Positions 1 through 10,576 of a stretch of 64,000 nucleotides of DNA are shown here, piece after piece (within the stretch, counting starts at the first letter, position 1; each line of letters starts with the position of its first letter). The notes beneath the pieces were generated by a model. It saw nothing but the letters and a program-made list of their open reading frames with translations. It did not search any database and had not been told where the DNA came from. The DNA comes from Cunninghamia lanceolata (taxonomy: Eukaryota; Streptophyta; Pinopsida; Cupressales; Cupressaceae). A program made the translations under genes and the position numbers. The stretch lies in NCBI GenBank assembly GCA_027924645.1, contig BSBN01001017.1, positions 6,226,501 to 6,290,500 of the forward strand, in the 5' to 3' direction.

Positions 1-521
1 TGGGAGATAAAAAGATAAGGTGTCGCAAGATTGTTTAGTTTTGGACCTAATTTGAATTATGTATGTTTTCTGACCTTAGAGATTGTTCCAATGGTTGTAG
101 GTTGTATTGCTGACCTTGATTTATGTTCCAAGGTTGATGATTGGTATAAATAAATGTAATGAATCTGTGTGTAGTGTGAGTGAATATGAAGGTGCGAAGA
201 TGAGAGTGTTTATGTTGTAAGGCAGCGAAGGTGATATGTATTGTACTTCAATGGAACTGAGCTTTGATATGTTGTAGATGCTTTTCATATCAGCTCATTT
301 AAGTGAGCCACCCCTCTTAGTAGTAAGCCACCCCTTGACAGTGAGCCACAATTTGATAGTGAGCCTTTTTGTAGTGAGCATTCTTTTGGGCAGTGAGCCC
401 TTTGGTAGTGATCCTCTTTTATTTTTCAGTATTGTTACTACATTTATTGTGAGCTGAAACTCAGAGTGGTTTTCCCCTTTTAGGGTTTTCCATGTAAAAA
501 ATTGGTGTTCATGTGTGTATG
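1..521 (+). repeat. 3' part of an older copia-type LTR, cut by Copia-1
   Basis: No coding potential. The order of landmarks matches the end of the Copia-2 LTR (14190-14570): a TATAAATA box at 145-152, a stretch at about 300-415 with many copies of a short AGTGAGCC motif, then the block around 462-505 containing GTGGTTTTCCCC, AGGGTTTTCCATGT and a TTGGTGT word. The similarity stops where Copia-1 begins at 522, so this is the outermost layer of the nest. It differs from both other copia LTRs in detail and is therefore a separate family or an old copy. The rest of this LTR should lie downstream of the window. Confidence 0.6.
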
Positions 522-2591
522 TGTTGCAATAAGTTTGTTATTGATGTAAAAAGTTTGAAGGTTGATGTGTTGGTCTTTGATGTCCAAGAAACCCTAGCAC
601 AAGAGATTCAAGAGGTGTTGATGCATATCCAAGAGATGTTCTTGCAAGCAGAGGTGTTCTTCCAATGATAGAGATGTTCTTGTAACATGCTTGATCTTTC
701 ACAAGTAGAGATGTTCCTGTAGTGTATTTTATCAGTGATTCTTTTTAGAGGTGGTGACTTGGTGTTTCCATGTTGATGCAGACCTTCTTTTATAATGATC
801 TCTTGATGTCCTCTTCTCTTTCTTATGGTAGAGTTGAATGTTTTGATGCAAAGGTTGATGGCTAAGTGATAATGATTTCACATTATTAGTTAATGCAAAG
901 GGTTGCTTTGGTGGCTTGTTAATGCTCTTGCAGTGGTGTGTGTAGTGATACTTTTCACATGTGGCTTGGATGCAATGACACAAACCTCCAAAGGCACTTT
1001 GTTGATGCTCATGTCAAAGTTTTTGTTGGTGCTCATTACAAGGTTAGTGTTGCTGCTGCATGACAAGGTGTACTTGTTCATTTCATGGTGATGATGTCTA
1101 TTTTGATTTATGCCATGAAGTGCACTATGGTGATGATGTCCAATACACAAGTATTGGTTATGGAGTGCCTATCAAGAAGCATTTGTTTCAATGATTTATT
1201 ACTTGCTCCAAAAACTTAGTGAGGGTGAAGAAAACAATGGTTATTCTATTTTAGGGTTTGTAAGTGATCTAAATTTCTAAGTGTGATCTACACTCCGGAA
1301 GACCAATTCAACAAGTTCCTAAAACCCTAATTTTCAATTAACTAAACCCTATACATAAGTTATAAATCTCTTTTTGTGACATTTATGCACTTTTGTTATA
1401 AAATACAAGTGACCTACTATCAAAGGTCAAGAGCTTACTTAAGTTACAACTTAAGCATGTCATCTTTGTTAGATGACCGGCCCTCTTACCTAGGGCACTA
1501 GCTCAGTCTGGTAGGACTTCTTTCCATCAGGTGCCAAGTGAAGATCGGTGGCCGTTATTGTAAGTTGGAAGGGCGTAAAAAAGCAAATTGAAGGTGGGCA
1601 TTTAAAATTGTTTTAATTACCAACATCTATCTACTAAGGCTTAATTTGATGGGAAGACTTTTGTATATGCATTCAGCACATGCAATGGTGTAGAGGATAA
1701 ATACAGAAAGATTAAAAGGCTAAAAATAACAAAAGCAAAAAATAGATTTAAACTCTCGTCATGCAAAAAGAATGAAGCACCCACTCTTTCAAAACATTGA
1801 TGCCTTCAGTAACTAAAGTTGTAGCATGAATTGGAGGTTTTAAAGCTCCAATATGGAAGAAGATTTAATATGGATAAAAAGGTGAATTTTAGTAGTGGAT
1901 ATCTCTATATTTTTCTACAGATAGAGATTCTTATGTAGAGGTGTCTTTATTGAGAGAAGGTGTGTGTGTAATGCATTGAGAACTATGGTCTAAATAGGAA
2001 GAAGAGAGATATTGTGGTAAAGGGATGATTGATTGAAAGGGGACATTCAAATGAAAGTGTGGATTTCAAAAGAGGATATCTGTGTGAATTCAGAGATGGA
2101 GAGTTGTAGATGAAGAATGAGTTTGATTGAAAAGGACATGTAGAGAAAGATATGCTGATCTGTGTTTTGTAGTGAAATAGAGAAACCCTCTACAAACCTT
2201 TTTGTTTTTCTTCTAAGACTGTTGTAAATTGAGCAAGTGCTCCTATTACCAATGAGGCATGTGATGTGTTATCAGTGAGATATTGCCTATGAGGCATAGA
2301 TTGTAATCAGTGAAGTTTATGGCTAGTGAGGCTTAATGGAGATCATGTTCATAGTGGTTTTTTACCCTTCTAGGGTTTTCCACTCAATTACCTATGTTAT
2401 GTGATGTTCATATATGAATCTTGTGCTTTGTTAGTGGTTTTATGTCCTAATGCAATTGTTTTGTGTTTCATGATTAGTCATAATGAGTTATGTTGTTTTA
2501 GTGCTTTTGTGTGAAGAATCTATTTGTTAAAAGAATTGTTTTGTTGAGTATTGATTCACCCTCGCTCTCAGTAGTCTGAAGTATTCCAAAA
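522..2591 (+). repeat. Copia-1 5' LTR
   Basis: Starts TGTTGCAATAAG and ends at TCCAAAA just before the primer binding site; the usual terminal CA has become AA. The first 96 bases match 10177-10272, and 618-1393 matches 63225-64000, with scattered substitutions. The matching offset of the TTGA word (618-621 here, 10273-10276 in the other copy) is exact. A GATAAATA word at about 1697 is a possible core promoter, with low confidence. Bases 2245-2335 hold several GTGAGGC-type words like those in the other copia LTRs. Short open frames in this stretch (for example 890-1150 on the minus strand) are recreated in the second LTR copy and look like chance ORFs. Confidence 0.85.
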
Positions 2592-2592
2592 A

Positions 2593-2606
2593 TTGGTATT
2601 AGAGCA
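2593..2606 (+). other. Copia-1 primer binding site (initiator-Met tRNA)
   Basis: TTGGTATTAGAGCA lies directly after the LTR. It is one base from the standard plant copia site TGGTATCAGAGC, complementary to the 3' end of initiator-methionine tRNA. It fixes the LTR end at 2591. Confidence 0.85.
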
Positions 2607-2665
2607 TTAGGTTCCTTGAAATAATTTTAACCAACTTAGGTGATCCTGGTAGTGGAATACACATT

Positions 2666-3418
2666 ATGGCTAATCAGGAGGGTCATTCTACTTGTAAAGC
2701 ACCTCTTTTTGATGGGTCGAGCTATTCCTTTTAGACTTTTAGAATGAAGTCCTATTTGTTCTCTCTAGGTTATGATGTTTGGGCAGTAGTAGAAAATGGG
2801 TATGTTGTGCCTTCTTAGCCACCTTCCACTGTTGATGAAAAGAAAGCCTATGAGTGCAATGCCAAGGCTAACAATGCCATTTGTTGTGGGTTGACAAATG
2901 AGATCCTTATCAAGATTATGCATTGCAAAACTACAAAGGAAGGCTATGACAAGTTGACAAGCATCTATAAAGGTGATGACAAGATTAAAGAAGCAAAGTT
3001 GCAGGCCTTTAGAGCAAAATTTGAAGGGTTAAAAATGAATGAAGAAGAGAAAATTGCTGATTACCTTCTTAGGGTACATGAAACAGTCAATGCAATTCAT
3101 GGTCTTAGTGAAACCCTAGATGAATTAGTGGTGGTCAAGAAGGTGTTAAGGTCTTTAAAATCCAAATATAATTCTATGGTATCTGATGTTGAAGAAAGAG
3201 ATTTGAGAAAACTTACTCTGGATGAATTACATGGTACATTCATTGCTTATGAAATGAGAATTTTTCATGATGAATCAACAAGTAAAGAGGTAGCCTTGAA
3301 GACTAAAAAAGGAAACAAAGAGGCAAATTCAAATTTAGAGGAATTGGATGTTCAAGAGTCCAACTTTCTTAGGAGATTGAAGAAAGGATCAGGTAAATAT
3401 GGTTCATCTTCCATTTGA
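2666..3418 (+). pseudogene. gag: Copia-1 gag (UBN2-type), N-terminal part
   Basis: Capsid-type structural polyprotein that packages element RNA into cytoplasmic particles. From the ATG at 2666 the frame opens with MANQEGHS and LFDGSSYS, the usual plant copia gag start. Two in-frame TAG codons follow (about 2732 and 2816). The frame is then open from 2891 for 175 codons, with the KLQAFRAKFEGLKM and RVHETVNAIHGLSETLDE segments typical of the gag-polypeptide (UBN2) domain. Similarity ends at GSGKYGSS near 3413, where foreign DNA begins; the zinc knuckle reappears at about 4990. The stops look like TGG-to-TAG and CAG-to-TAG changes. It cannot make a full protein. Confidence 0.85.
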
Positions 3419-4985
3419 TGCAGAGCTACCACCACTAACGGGCCCAACTGAACACTTAATGAAGAGAATGCAGGGGATGGTAGGGCATAATAGGGTTTAA
3501 AGGTCTTCCTAGACCCACTGCTCCACTGGTCCTTGACTGTACTTGCATGGACATGACTGTCCCCTCACTATACAAGGCTTCAATGAGTAGTAAAGGTAAC
3601 TTATCAGGGCTTATATGCATGGAACTCAGTCCTATCCTCCAAGACAATTGATATCTCACCAAAATTATGCATTTAAACTAATGAAGCTCATTAGGATTCC
3701 TAACCATAGACCCTTCTTGTCTTTCCTTTGTAAGTAGATCAACTTGCTTGTAGCCCTGTCTGAAGTGTTTTTGGGGCATAACTTCCATTAAACCTAACAA
3801 ACCCATGAACATACTAGATTTCTAGATACCCATTATGGCATTACACAACATACCAAACATGCATGGTGTGGTCTTTTAGAACACAATCTTAAAAAATGGA
3901 CTATTTTTGCTGTCCTAGAGGGCAATTAGCCCACTTTTACAAAGGAAGTGTCCTCTAAACTTTCTCCCAACACAAAAATCCTATGGACTATCTTTCAACT
4001 AGTTCCAAAATCACCAAATCCACAATCTTCCTCAAGAAAAACTATCACAAGACCCCCAAACCACTAAACCCTCATTTTTAGGCTAAAACTCAAGGGTTTA
4101 TTGAAAATCCCTATTCCAGGCCTCCACCATCTTGGCTATTGGTTCAAACACATTCAAATACACCTACACAAACTCATTCCATCATTATATGACCAATACT
4201 TCAGACTTTTGCACAAATCTAGCCTCTAACCTATTCAAACTAAGCAAAAATCATGAGGATTCTTCTAGGACAACACTTCAAATAGCACAAATAACTTTTC
4301 CCTGCTCCTATAATAGAGATTCAATACAAAATATAGTCTAATAGGATCCATTTCATCTATTCAAAAGTTATGATGTTGGTGAAATAGCCAAAAATCCATT
4401 GATTTTGTCAAAAAACCCTTAAAACTAGGGTAAGGCAGCTACTTTCAGAAATCTGACTGAAAAATGATTAAAGATCTATGAAATCTCCCCTAATATGACT
4501 CAAATGAAAGTTAGTACCATCCTTCAAACATTTCCAGTCATTTTTACCCTTGACAGTACTATACGGCTTAGTGGGGAACATTGGAACAGCAAGAGGACAA
4601 TAAAACTCAGAAAAATTAGAAAAATAGAGCCAAATAATGTATTTTCTTTACTCAAATATCATCCTCCTTCATACATTCAAATGTTTATTCCTTCTGTCTG
4701 GCTTCTACTAACATAAAATTCTTATATATCTCTTTTCTATCATGGGAAAAAGCCTAAAGATGAGGTAAAAGTTGACTGTCATAAAAGCAGCTCAAGAAGG
4801 AAAGTCCTAATTTTAGACAAAATGTTAAATACTCTTCTCCTACATAACCTCCACTACAAAAATGCCTTTTTTTTAAACCACCACTATATAGTTATGGCTT
4901 TATTACATTATTTCCAAATCCCATTTAGTCTCCATCAAACAAAATTTCACAAATTTGACATAAAAATATCCTAGGTGCACTGCAC
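3413..4985. mobile_element. unidentified 1.57 kb insertion in Copia-1 gag
   Basis: This stretch separates the gag capsid region from its zinc knuckle, which adjoin in intact copia elements such as Copia-2. The ends are weak imperfect inverted repeats: TGATGCAGAGC at about 3417, against the reverse complement of GCACTGCACCA ending near 4991. An ATT word near both edges may be a remnant target duplication. No transposase or convincing protein is visible. The short open frames (4132-4341, 4495-4716, 3456-3662) have no recognisable motif. Probably a small non-autonomous DNA element or old filler. Boundaries are uncertain by about 10 bases. Confidence 0.45.
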
Positions 4986-6288
4986 CAGCATTCAAGTTCT
5001 TTGGTTGTGGTAAGATAGGACATTATGCTACTCAGTGTCCCTATAAAGATCCTAAAAGTGATGAAGAGGATAGTAGGAGACAAGGAAAGAAACAGCAATA
5101 TAATCGCAAAAAGAAAAACTTTTTCAAAAAGAAGAGAATTTTATTCATTAGGCATGTTGATGTAACTAATAGTAGTTCTAAAGATTCTCTTGAAGAAGGA
5201 GAGGAAACTTTGTTTATGATTGTTATTAGTCTAAGTGAAAATCAGAAAGAAAAGGATGAAGATCAATCTGATAATGATGAAGAAGAGGTTGATCTTGAAG
5301 GAGAATCGATGTGTGCACTTGGTGAGATAAAAAGACTTAAAAAGGAGGCAGTTATGCAAAGAAATCAAACCCTAAAAGAAACTAAAAATCTAATCAGCAA
5401 AGTTAATGAGTCTAAAAATTTGGTTTCAGACCTAAAACTTCAACTTGAAGAGAGGAAAAGATTATAGATGTCACCAAAATGGAGTTAGACACCAAGAAAA
5501 AGGAGTGTGATAGTTTAGAGGTAGAAGTTGTAGCCTTGAGGAAAATACTTGATATGTGTGACAACAATGGTAAGTTAGTAGACCTCTTGGGTAAACAAAA
5601 AGGCCACAAAGACAAGACTGGTTTAGGGTTTGTAGAAGGCCAATGTTCATATTCCAATGATCCTCAAGAGAAAGGAGTTGAAGGAAGACATAAAACATCA
5701 CCAAAATATGATCACACTAATTTGATTCAACATGTTGATGCTGATGTTTTTATCAATGTCACAAACAAAAGGCTCATGAAATCATCAAGTACAAAAAGAA
5801 ACATTCCATTCAGGTATAATTTATATTTATATGGTTATTTCTTTTATTGTAATCAATATGGGCATAAGGCTAGTGAATGTAGAGTTGTATCTAGAAGGAG
5901 ATCAAGCCTTGTAAGTAGACATCCTTTTGAGATCTTGAGTAAGTTGAGATGCTTTAATTGTGACAATTTTGGACATATAGCTAAGTTTTGTAGACCTAGC
6001 TTGGAAATGCAACAAAGGAAAACTAGTGTTCACTCCAAAGTGACATCTCCTAATGCTGATAAGAATAAGGATAAGTCAAAATCAGTTTGGAAACCAAAAA
6101 TAGTTGACAAGAAAGTTGAAGCTATGCTTGTTCAAACTGCTCTACATGTCAAGAAGAAAGAACTGTGGGTCATAGATAGTGGGTGCTCTAATCACATGAT
6201 TGGTGATAAGAGCAAATTCATCGAATTAGAATATTATTCAGGTGGATTGGTCAAATTTGGGAATGATTTTTGCATTCAAATCAAATAG
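4986..6288 (+). pseudogene. pol: Copia-1 zinc knuckles, linker and aspartic protease
   Basis: Nucleic-acid-binding tail of gag and the start of pol. A CCHC knuckle (CGCGKIGHYATQC-like) lies at about 4999-5040. A long acidic and lysine-rich, probably coiled-coil linker follows, with a stop at about 5465. A second region (5479-6288) has two further knuckle-like motifs: CNQYGHKASEC at about 5848 and CFNCDNFGHIAKFC at about 5950. The protease active site WVIDSGCSNHM is at 6167-6199 and keeps the catalytic Asp of the copia DSG triad. The frame ends at a TAG at 6286. Protease would process the Gag-Pol polyprotein inside the particle. More than one knuckle is unusual for a plant copia gag but is known in some lineages. 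Confidence 0.8.
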
Positions 6289-6303
6289 AAAGTTACTATA
6301 TCC

Positions 6304-7425
6304 TTGGATGATAATACACCATTGCATGATGTGTACTATGTAGAAGGCCTAAAACATAACCTCTTGAGTGTAAGTCAGATTTGTGATAATGGATTTAATG
6401 TTGTATTTGATGCTCAAGGTTGTGAAATAAGGAGAAAATTAGGAAAAACAATTACAATAGGGTTGAGAACAAAATTAAATATTTATAATCTTCAAGGGAC
6501 TGAAAAAAGAGATAAAAGTGGACAAGCTTGCTTTATGGGACAAGTGGAAGAAAGTTGGTTATGGCATAGGAGGCTTGGTCACCTAAAGTTTGACAATCTT
6601 GTCAAGGTCAACAAAAATCAAAATGTGAGAGATATGCCACCCATCTCTAAGCCAATCAACAGTACCTGCAAGGAATGCTAATTAGGTAAGCAAACAAAAA
6701 TTAGTTTTAAGTCAAAAGAGTACTCTTCTAATAGACCTTTACAACTTGTTCATACTAATTTATGTGGTCCTACAAGGACAAAGTCATTAAATGGTGAAAG
6801 ATACTTCATGCTCTTCATTGATCATTATTCTAGGATGACTTGGGTAACTTTTTTGAAGCATAAATCAGAAGCATTTGATAGGTTCAAGATATTTAGAAAG
6901 ATGGTTGAAAGAGAATCAGATTTGAAGACAAAATGTTTGAGGTCAGACAAAGGTGGAGAGTACACTTCAAGAGAGTTTGAAGACTATTGTGCAAACCATG
7001 GCATTAAAATGCAATATTCAACCTCTAGGACACCACAACAAAATAGTGTGGCTGAGAGAAAGAATAGGATAGTCAAAGAGATGGAAAGAACTATGCTCAA
7101 CCAAGAAAATCCACCTGATGTTTATTAGAAAGTGGCAGTTCATACAGTTGTATACACATTAAATAGCGTTTAGTTGAGAGTTCATTCCAAGAAGACACCT
7201 TATGAACTATGGTATAGTCAACCAGCCACTATCAGGTACTTTAAAATCTTTGGTAGTAAATGTTTCATTAAAAAGGATGAAGATGGTCTGGGTAGTTTTG
7301 AATCTAGATCTGTTGAGGGGATATTTCTTGGATATTCCACTCATAGCAAAGAATATAAGTGTTATAATAAAAGGCTTAAAAGAGTTGTTGAAAGCACCAA
7401 TGTCAAAGTAGTTGAACAATTGTAG
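6304..7425 (+). pseudogene. pol: Copia-1 GAG-pre-integrase and integrase
   Basis: Integrase inserts the cDNA into chromosomal DNA. The pre-integrase zinc-binding segment (WHRRLGHLKFDN, then CKEC) is at about 6556-6678. The catalytic core follows: the first Asp should lie in HxDLCGP, but the sequence at 6757-6759 encodes Asn (HTNLCGP), a GAT-to-AAT change. The second Asp is kept in LRSDKGGEY (about 6940) and the Glu in SVAERKNR (about 7050). The GKR-like tail runs to VESTNVKV at about 7410. In-frame stops at about 6679, 7126, 7171 and 7423 break the frame. With the first catalytic Asp lost and several stops it is inactive. Confidence 0.85.
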
Positions 7426-7476
7426 CATATTAATCAGCAAGAAGATTTAGAAGAAGATCATGAATCAGAAGAAGAG

Positions 7477-8640
7477 GTGGGAGTTCCAAAGGAAGGAGGT
7501 ACTCTTGAACAACCTATGGAATCAATAGAAAAAACTCCTTCAAAAACTCTACAAAGAAACCATCCTCAAGAGCTGATCATTGGGGAGAAAAATGTTGGTG
7601 TGCAAACAAGGAGAAAGCTTGCCAACACAAGTAATCAAGCACATATATGCTTGATATCTAAAATAGAACCAAAAACTTACATAGAGTCCAGAAAAGATGA
7701 GTGTTGGATCAAATCCATGGAGGAAGAGTTAGGTCAGATTGAAAAGAACAAGACATGGGAACTTGTTCCTAGACCTAAAGAGAAGAATGTCATTGGGGCA
7801 AAATGGGTCTTTAAAAACAAACTTGATGACAAAGGCAATGTTATTAAGAACAAGGCAAGGCTTGTTGCAAGGGGTACTCTCAAGTTGAGGGTATTGATTT
7901 TGATGAGACATATGCACCTGTGGCTAGGCTTGAAGCCATTAGGATGTTCTTAGCTTTCTCTATTTACAAAAACTTCAATGTGTTTCAAATGGATGTAAAA
8001 TCAACATTTCTCAATGGGGTCTTGAGGAAGAAGTCTATATGGAGCAGCCTGAAGGCTTTGAATGTGAATGAAAACAAGATTATGTTTATAGATTAAAAAA
8101 GGCATTGTATGGTTTGAAACAAGCACCTAGAGCATGGTACTCTAGGGTGGACAAGTACTTACAAGGACAAGGGTTTACAAAAGGTGGAGTGGACAACAAT
8201 TTATATTTCATGGAAAAAGGTGAGGATATTCTTGTTGTTGTTGACTATGTAGATGACATCATATTTGGTAGCAATGATGATGGTATGTGTCATGTTTTCC
8301 CTAGCATCATGAAATTTGAATTTGAGATGTCTATGCTTGGAGAGTTGTCCTTCTTTCTTGGATTATAGGTTTCACAACTTGAGAAAGGGATTTTTATCTC
8401 TCAAAGTAAATATGCAAAGGAGATGCTTAAAAGATTTCAAATGGATGAAAGCAGACCAGTTGGTACTCCCATGTTAACAGGTTGCAAATTGAGTAAGATT
8501 GATGACTCACCTGATGTAGATCAGACCCTATTTAGATCTATGATAGGTAGTCTTTTGTATTTGATGGCTTTCAAGCCTGATATCATGTAGGTTGTATGTC
8601 TAGTAGAAAGATTTTAGTCCTCTCCTAAGCAATCTCATCT
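7477..8640 (+). pseudogene. pol: Copia-1 reverse transcriptase
   Basis: Reverse transcriptase copies element RNA to cDNA. 7477-7880 carries the acidic linker and the RT start (WELVPRPKEKNVIGAKWVF). A frameshift near 7880 and stops near 8039, 8094, 8366, 8587 and 8613 break the reading. The segment KALYGLKQAPRAWY is at about 8101-8140. The catalytic YVDDIIFG box is intact at about 8248-8271. The C-terminal part (SMLGELSFFLGL and the threonine-proline MLTGCKLSK region) is recognisable to about 8640. Copia order (integrase before RT) is clear. Confidence 0.85.
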
Positions 8641-9166
8641 AAATGTTGTCAAGAGGATCTTCATATATCTCAATGGCACAATTGATTATGGTTTATGGTA
8701 TCCTAGACATGATGATTTCACTTTACTTTCCTATACTGATCTTAATTGGGCAAGGTGCATTGATGATAGGAAGATTACTAGTGGTGGAGCCTTCTTATTT
8801 GGTGGAAGATTGGTGTCTTGGCATAGCAAGAAACAAGAATTAGTGTCCTTGTCAACTACAAAGGAAGAATATATTGTTGTTGCCTCATGTTTCTCTCAAG
8901 TCTTGCCGATGGTTCAAACTCTCAAGGACATCAAGGTAGAAGTATCTCAACCTATTTCTATCTTGTGTGACAATACTAGTGCCATAAATATCTCCAAAAA
9001 TCTAGTCATGCACTCTAGGACCAAGCATATTGCTATAAAGTATCATTTCTTGAGAGAAAACGTCCTTGCAAATGAAGTTGTTTTTGAATATGTTTCTAAT
9101 TTACATCAAGTAGCAAATATATTCACTAAACCATTGGCTAAGGAGGTATTTGAATGTTTAAGATAG
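8641..9166 (+). pseudogene. pol: Copia-1 RNase H
   Basis: C-terminal RNase H of Pol, which degrades RNA in the RNA:DNA hybrid. It is read in two frames: the start near 8641-8810 is shifted, then 8810-9166 is open. Motifs include DDRKITSGGAF, LVSWHSKKQELVSLSTTKEEY, ILCDNTSAINISKN, TKHIAIKYHFLRE and IFTKPLAKEVFECLR, all standard near the C terminus of plant copia Pol. The stop at 9164-9166 is probably the natural end or close to it. Confidence 0.85.
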
Positions 9167-10176
9167 AGTTTAGGAGTGTTGTCCATATCCTCTCTTCAAT
9201 AAAGCAAAGCCCTAGTATGGTTTTAAGGGGAGTTCATGTTTCTTCTTACTTAACTCTGAAACTATAGAGTAGTGATAAATTACCTTGTTATAGATATAAG
9301 TCCAAGGAGGAGTAGCTCTTGACTATGGTGATTTGTTGTTGGCTATTTGGTGATAGTGGTGTTCTACTCTGTACGTATATCATAGTATAGTTCTTACCTT
9401 GACATTAAACCATGGTAGTATATGCCTTGTCTTGGTAGTAGCTTTTGGAGCATTGAGTTGGTGAACTTTATCCAACATTATCACATGATATTCAAACAGT
9501 GGTTTGCTTCTAGATGAGTAGATATATTCTAACTTTTTTTTTATGCTTGCCTACTTGTTATTTAGTCTATAAGACAATAGTTGTACCACATTTGTGTGTC
9601 CAGTGGTGATAGTATTTCAATTGCTCCATAAGTTTTCAGATCTAACAATGTTTTTATGCTAGTTGTTTGCATTCCCTTACTATGACAGTGCTATATGAAG
9701 GTTTGTGCCAATGATTTTATGTAGTTTGCACTCCCTTACTATGACAATGACAATTTATGCAGTTGGTGTAGTGATTTTGGTGAGGCAGTATGAGATTTCT
9801 ATGTGACAGTACTTTATCTCAGTCACAGCTTGTCTGATAATAGTTTCATACTAGTGATATACTTGTTTTTGATATACTTGATATACTTGATGTAGTTTGC
9901 TCTCTTCACATAGTGGTTAAAATAGTGGTGACTGTACTATAGTACTTCTTCTCATCTTTGATTCGGTGATAGATTTCAGTGACAGACATGACAAGATCTC
10001 AGTCAGTTTCAAGTGTGTTCAACTTCATGTTCTCATCAAACAGTGGTGAACAAGATATTATTTTTTATGCCTTTCATATTCTTTTGCAGGGGGAGCTAAT
10101 AGATCTTTGTCATTTGATGTCAAAAGGGGAGAGAGAGAGTGATGAAGATTTTGCCATCAATGACAAAGAGGGAGTT
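9167..10176 (+). other. Copia-1 3' untranslated region and polypurine tract
   Basis: About 1 kb of noncoding sequence between RNase H and the 3' LTR. It is AT-rich, with several CTTACTATGACA-like words at 9675-9745 and ATATACTTGATATACTTG repeats at about 9866-9890. The open frame 9979-10242 runs into the LTR and has no recognisable domain. GGGGGAGCTAATAG at about 10089 resembles the purine-rich start of the copia 3' end. GACAAAGAGGGAGT at about 10162-10175 directly precedes the LTR and is the best polypurine tract for plus-strand priming. Confidence 0.7.
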
Positions 10177-10276
10177 TGTTGCAATAATTTTGTCATTGAT
10201 GTCAAAAGTTTTAAGGTTGATGTGTTGGTCTTTGATGTCTAAGAAACCCTAGCACAAGAGATTCAAGAGGTGTTGA
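10177..10276 (+). repeat. Copia-1 3' LTR, first 100 bp
   Basis: Begins TGTTGCAATAATTTTG directly after the polypurine tract and matches 522-621. It stops at TTGA (10273-10276), where the TIR element begins. The TTGA is repeated at 63225-63228, where the LTR continues. Confidence 0.9.
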
Positions 10277-10308
10277 GGGTAAGTGCAAAAAGTTGGGGGG
10301 CCAAAAAG
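10277..10308 (+). repeat. left terminal inverted repeat of the TIR element
   Basis: GGGTAAGTGCAAAAAGTTGG followed by GGGGCCAAAAAG. It matches the reverse complement of 63193-63224 at 30 of 32 positions. The flanking TTGA lies immediately to the left. Confidence 0.85.
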
Positions 10309-10337
10309 TGGCCAATTTTTTTTAAAAAAAATTAATA

Positions 10338-10416
10338 CATAATGTAAGCACGTTATAACACGCTCGCATTATGGTTTGGTAATGACGAGCCTACGGCTCG
10401 GCAAAACCAAACCATA
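10338..10416. repeat. left subterminal palindrome cluster
   Basis: 10338-10373 is an imperfect 36 bp palindrome with CATAATG and CATTATG at its ends and a TTATAA centre; its mismatches are C/T and G/A differences. It overlaps a second structure at 10370-10416: outer arms of 11 bp (TATGGTTTGGT with ACCAAACCATA) and inner arms CGAGCC/GGCTCG around a TAC loop. Related palindromes occur near the right end (62246-62379). Such sites are often transposase-binding sites or self-pairing DNA, but that role is inference here. Confidence 0.7.
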
Positions 10417-10576
10417 ACACTTTCACATTATAACTAATTATATATAAAAAAAGAGCATTTCTGCTCATTTCATTTCTTTATTTTCCTCTACACTTGTGGC
10501 CTGCAAACCCTAAGGAGTGTGCTCACATTTTTGAAGACTCAATTCAACACCAAAATCTTACTGATTCATTGCCAAA

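Noticed and set aside
890..1150. ORFs in the Copia-1 LTR (890-1150, 903-1091, 732-983) that recur at 63340-63696
   Set aside because: Their recurrence is explained by LTR duplication; frames are short, on opposite strands, and lack motifs.
4132..4716. Possible small genes in the 3413-4985 insert
   Set aside because: ORFs of 69 and 73 codons with no motif in AT-rich DNA are expected by chance.
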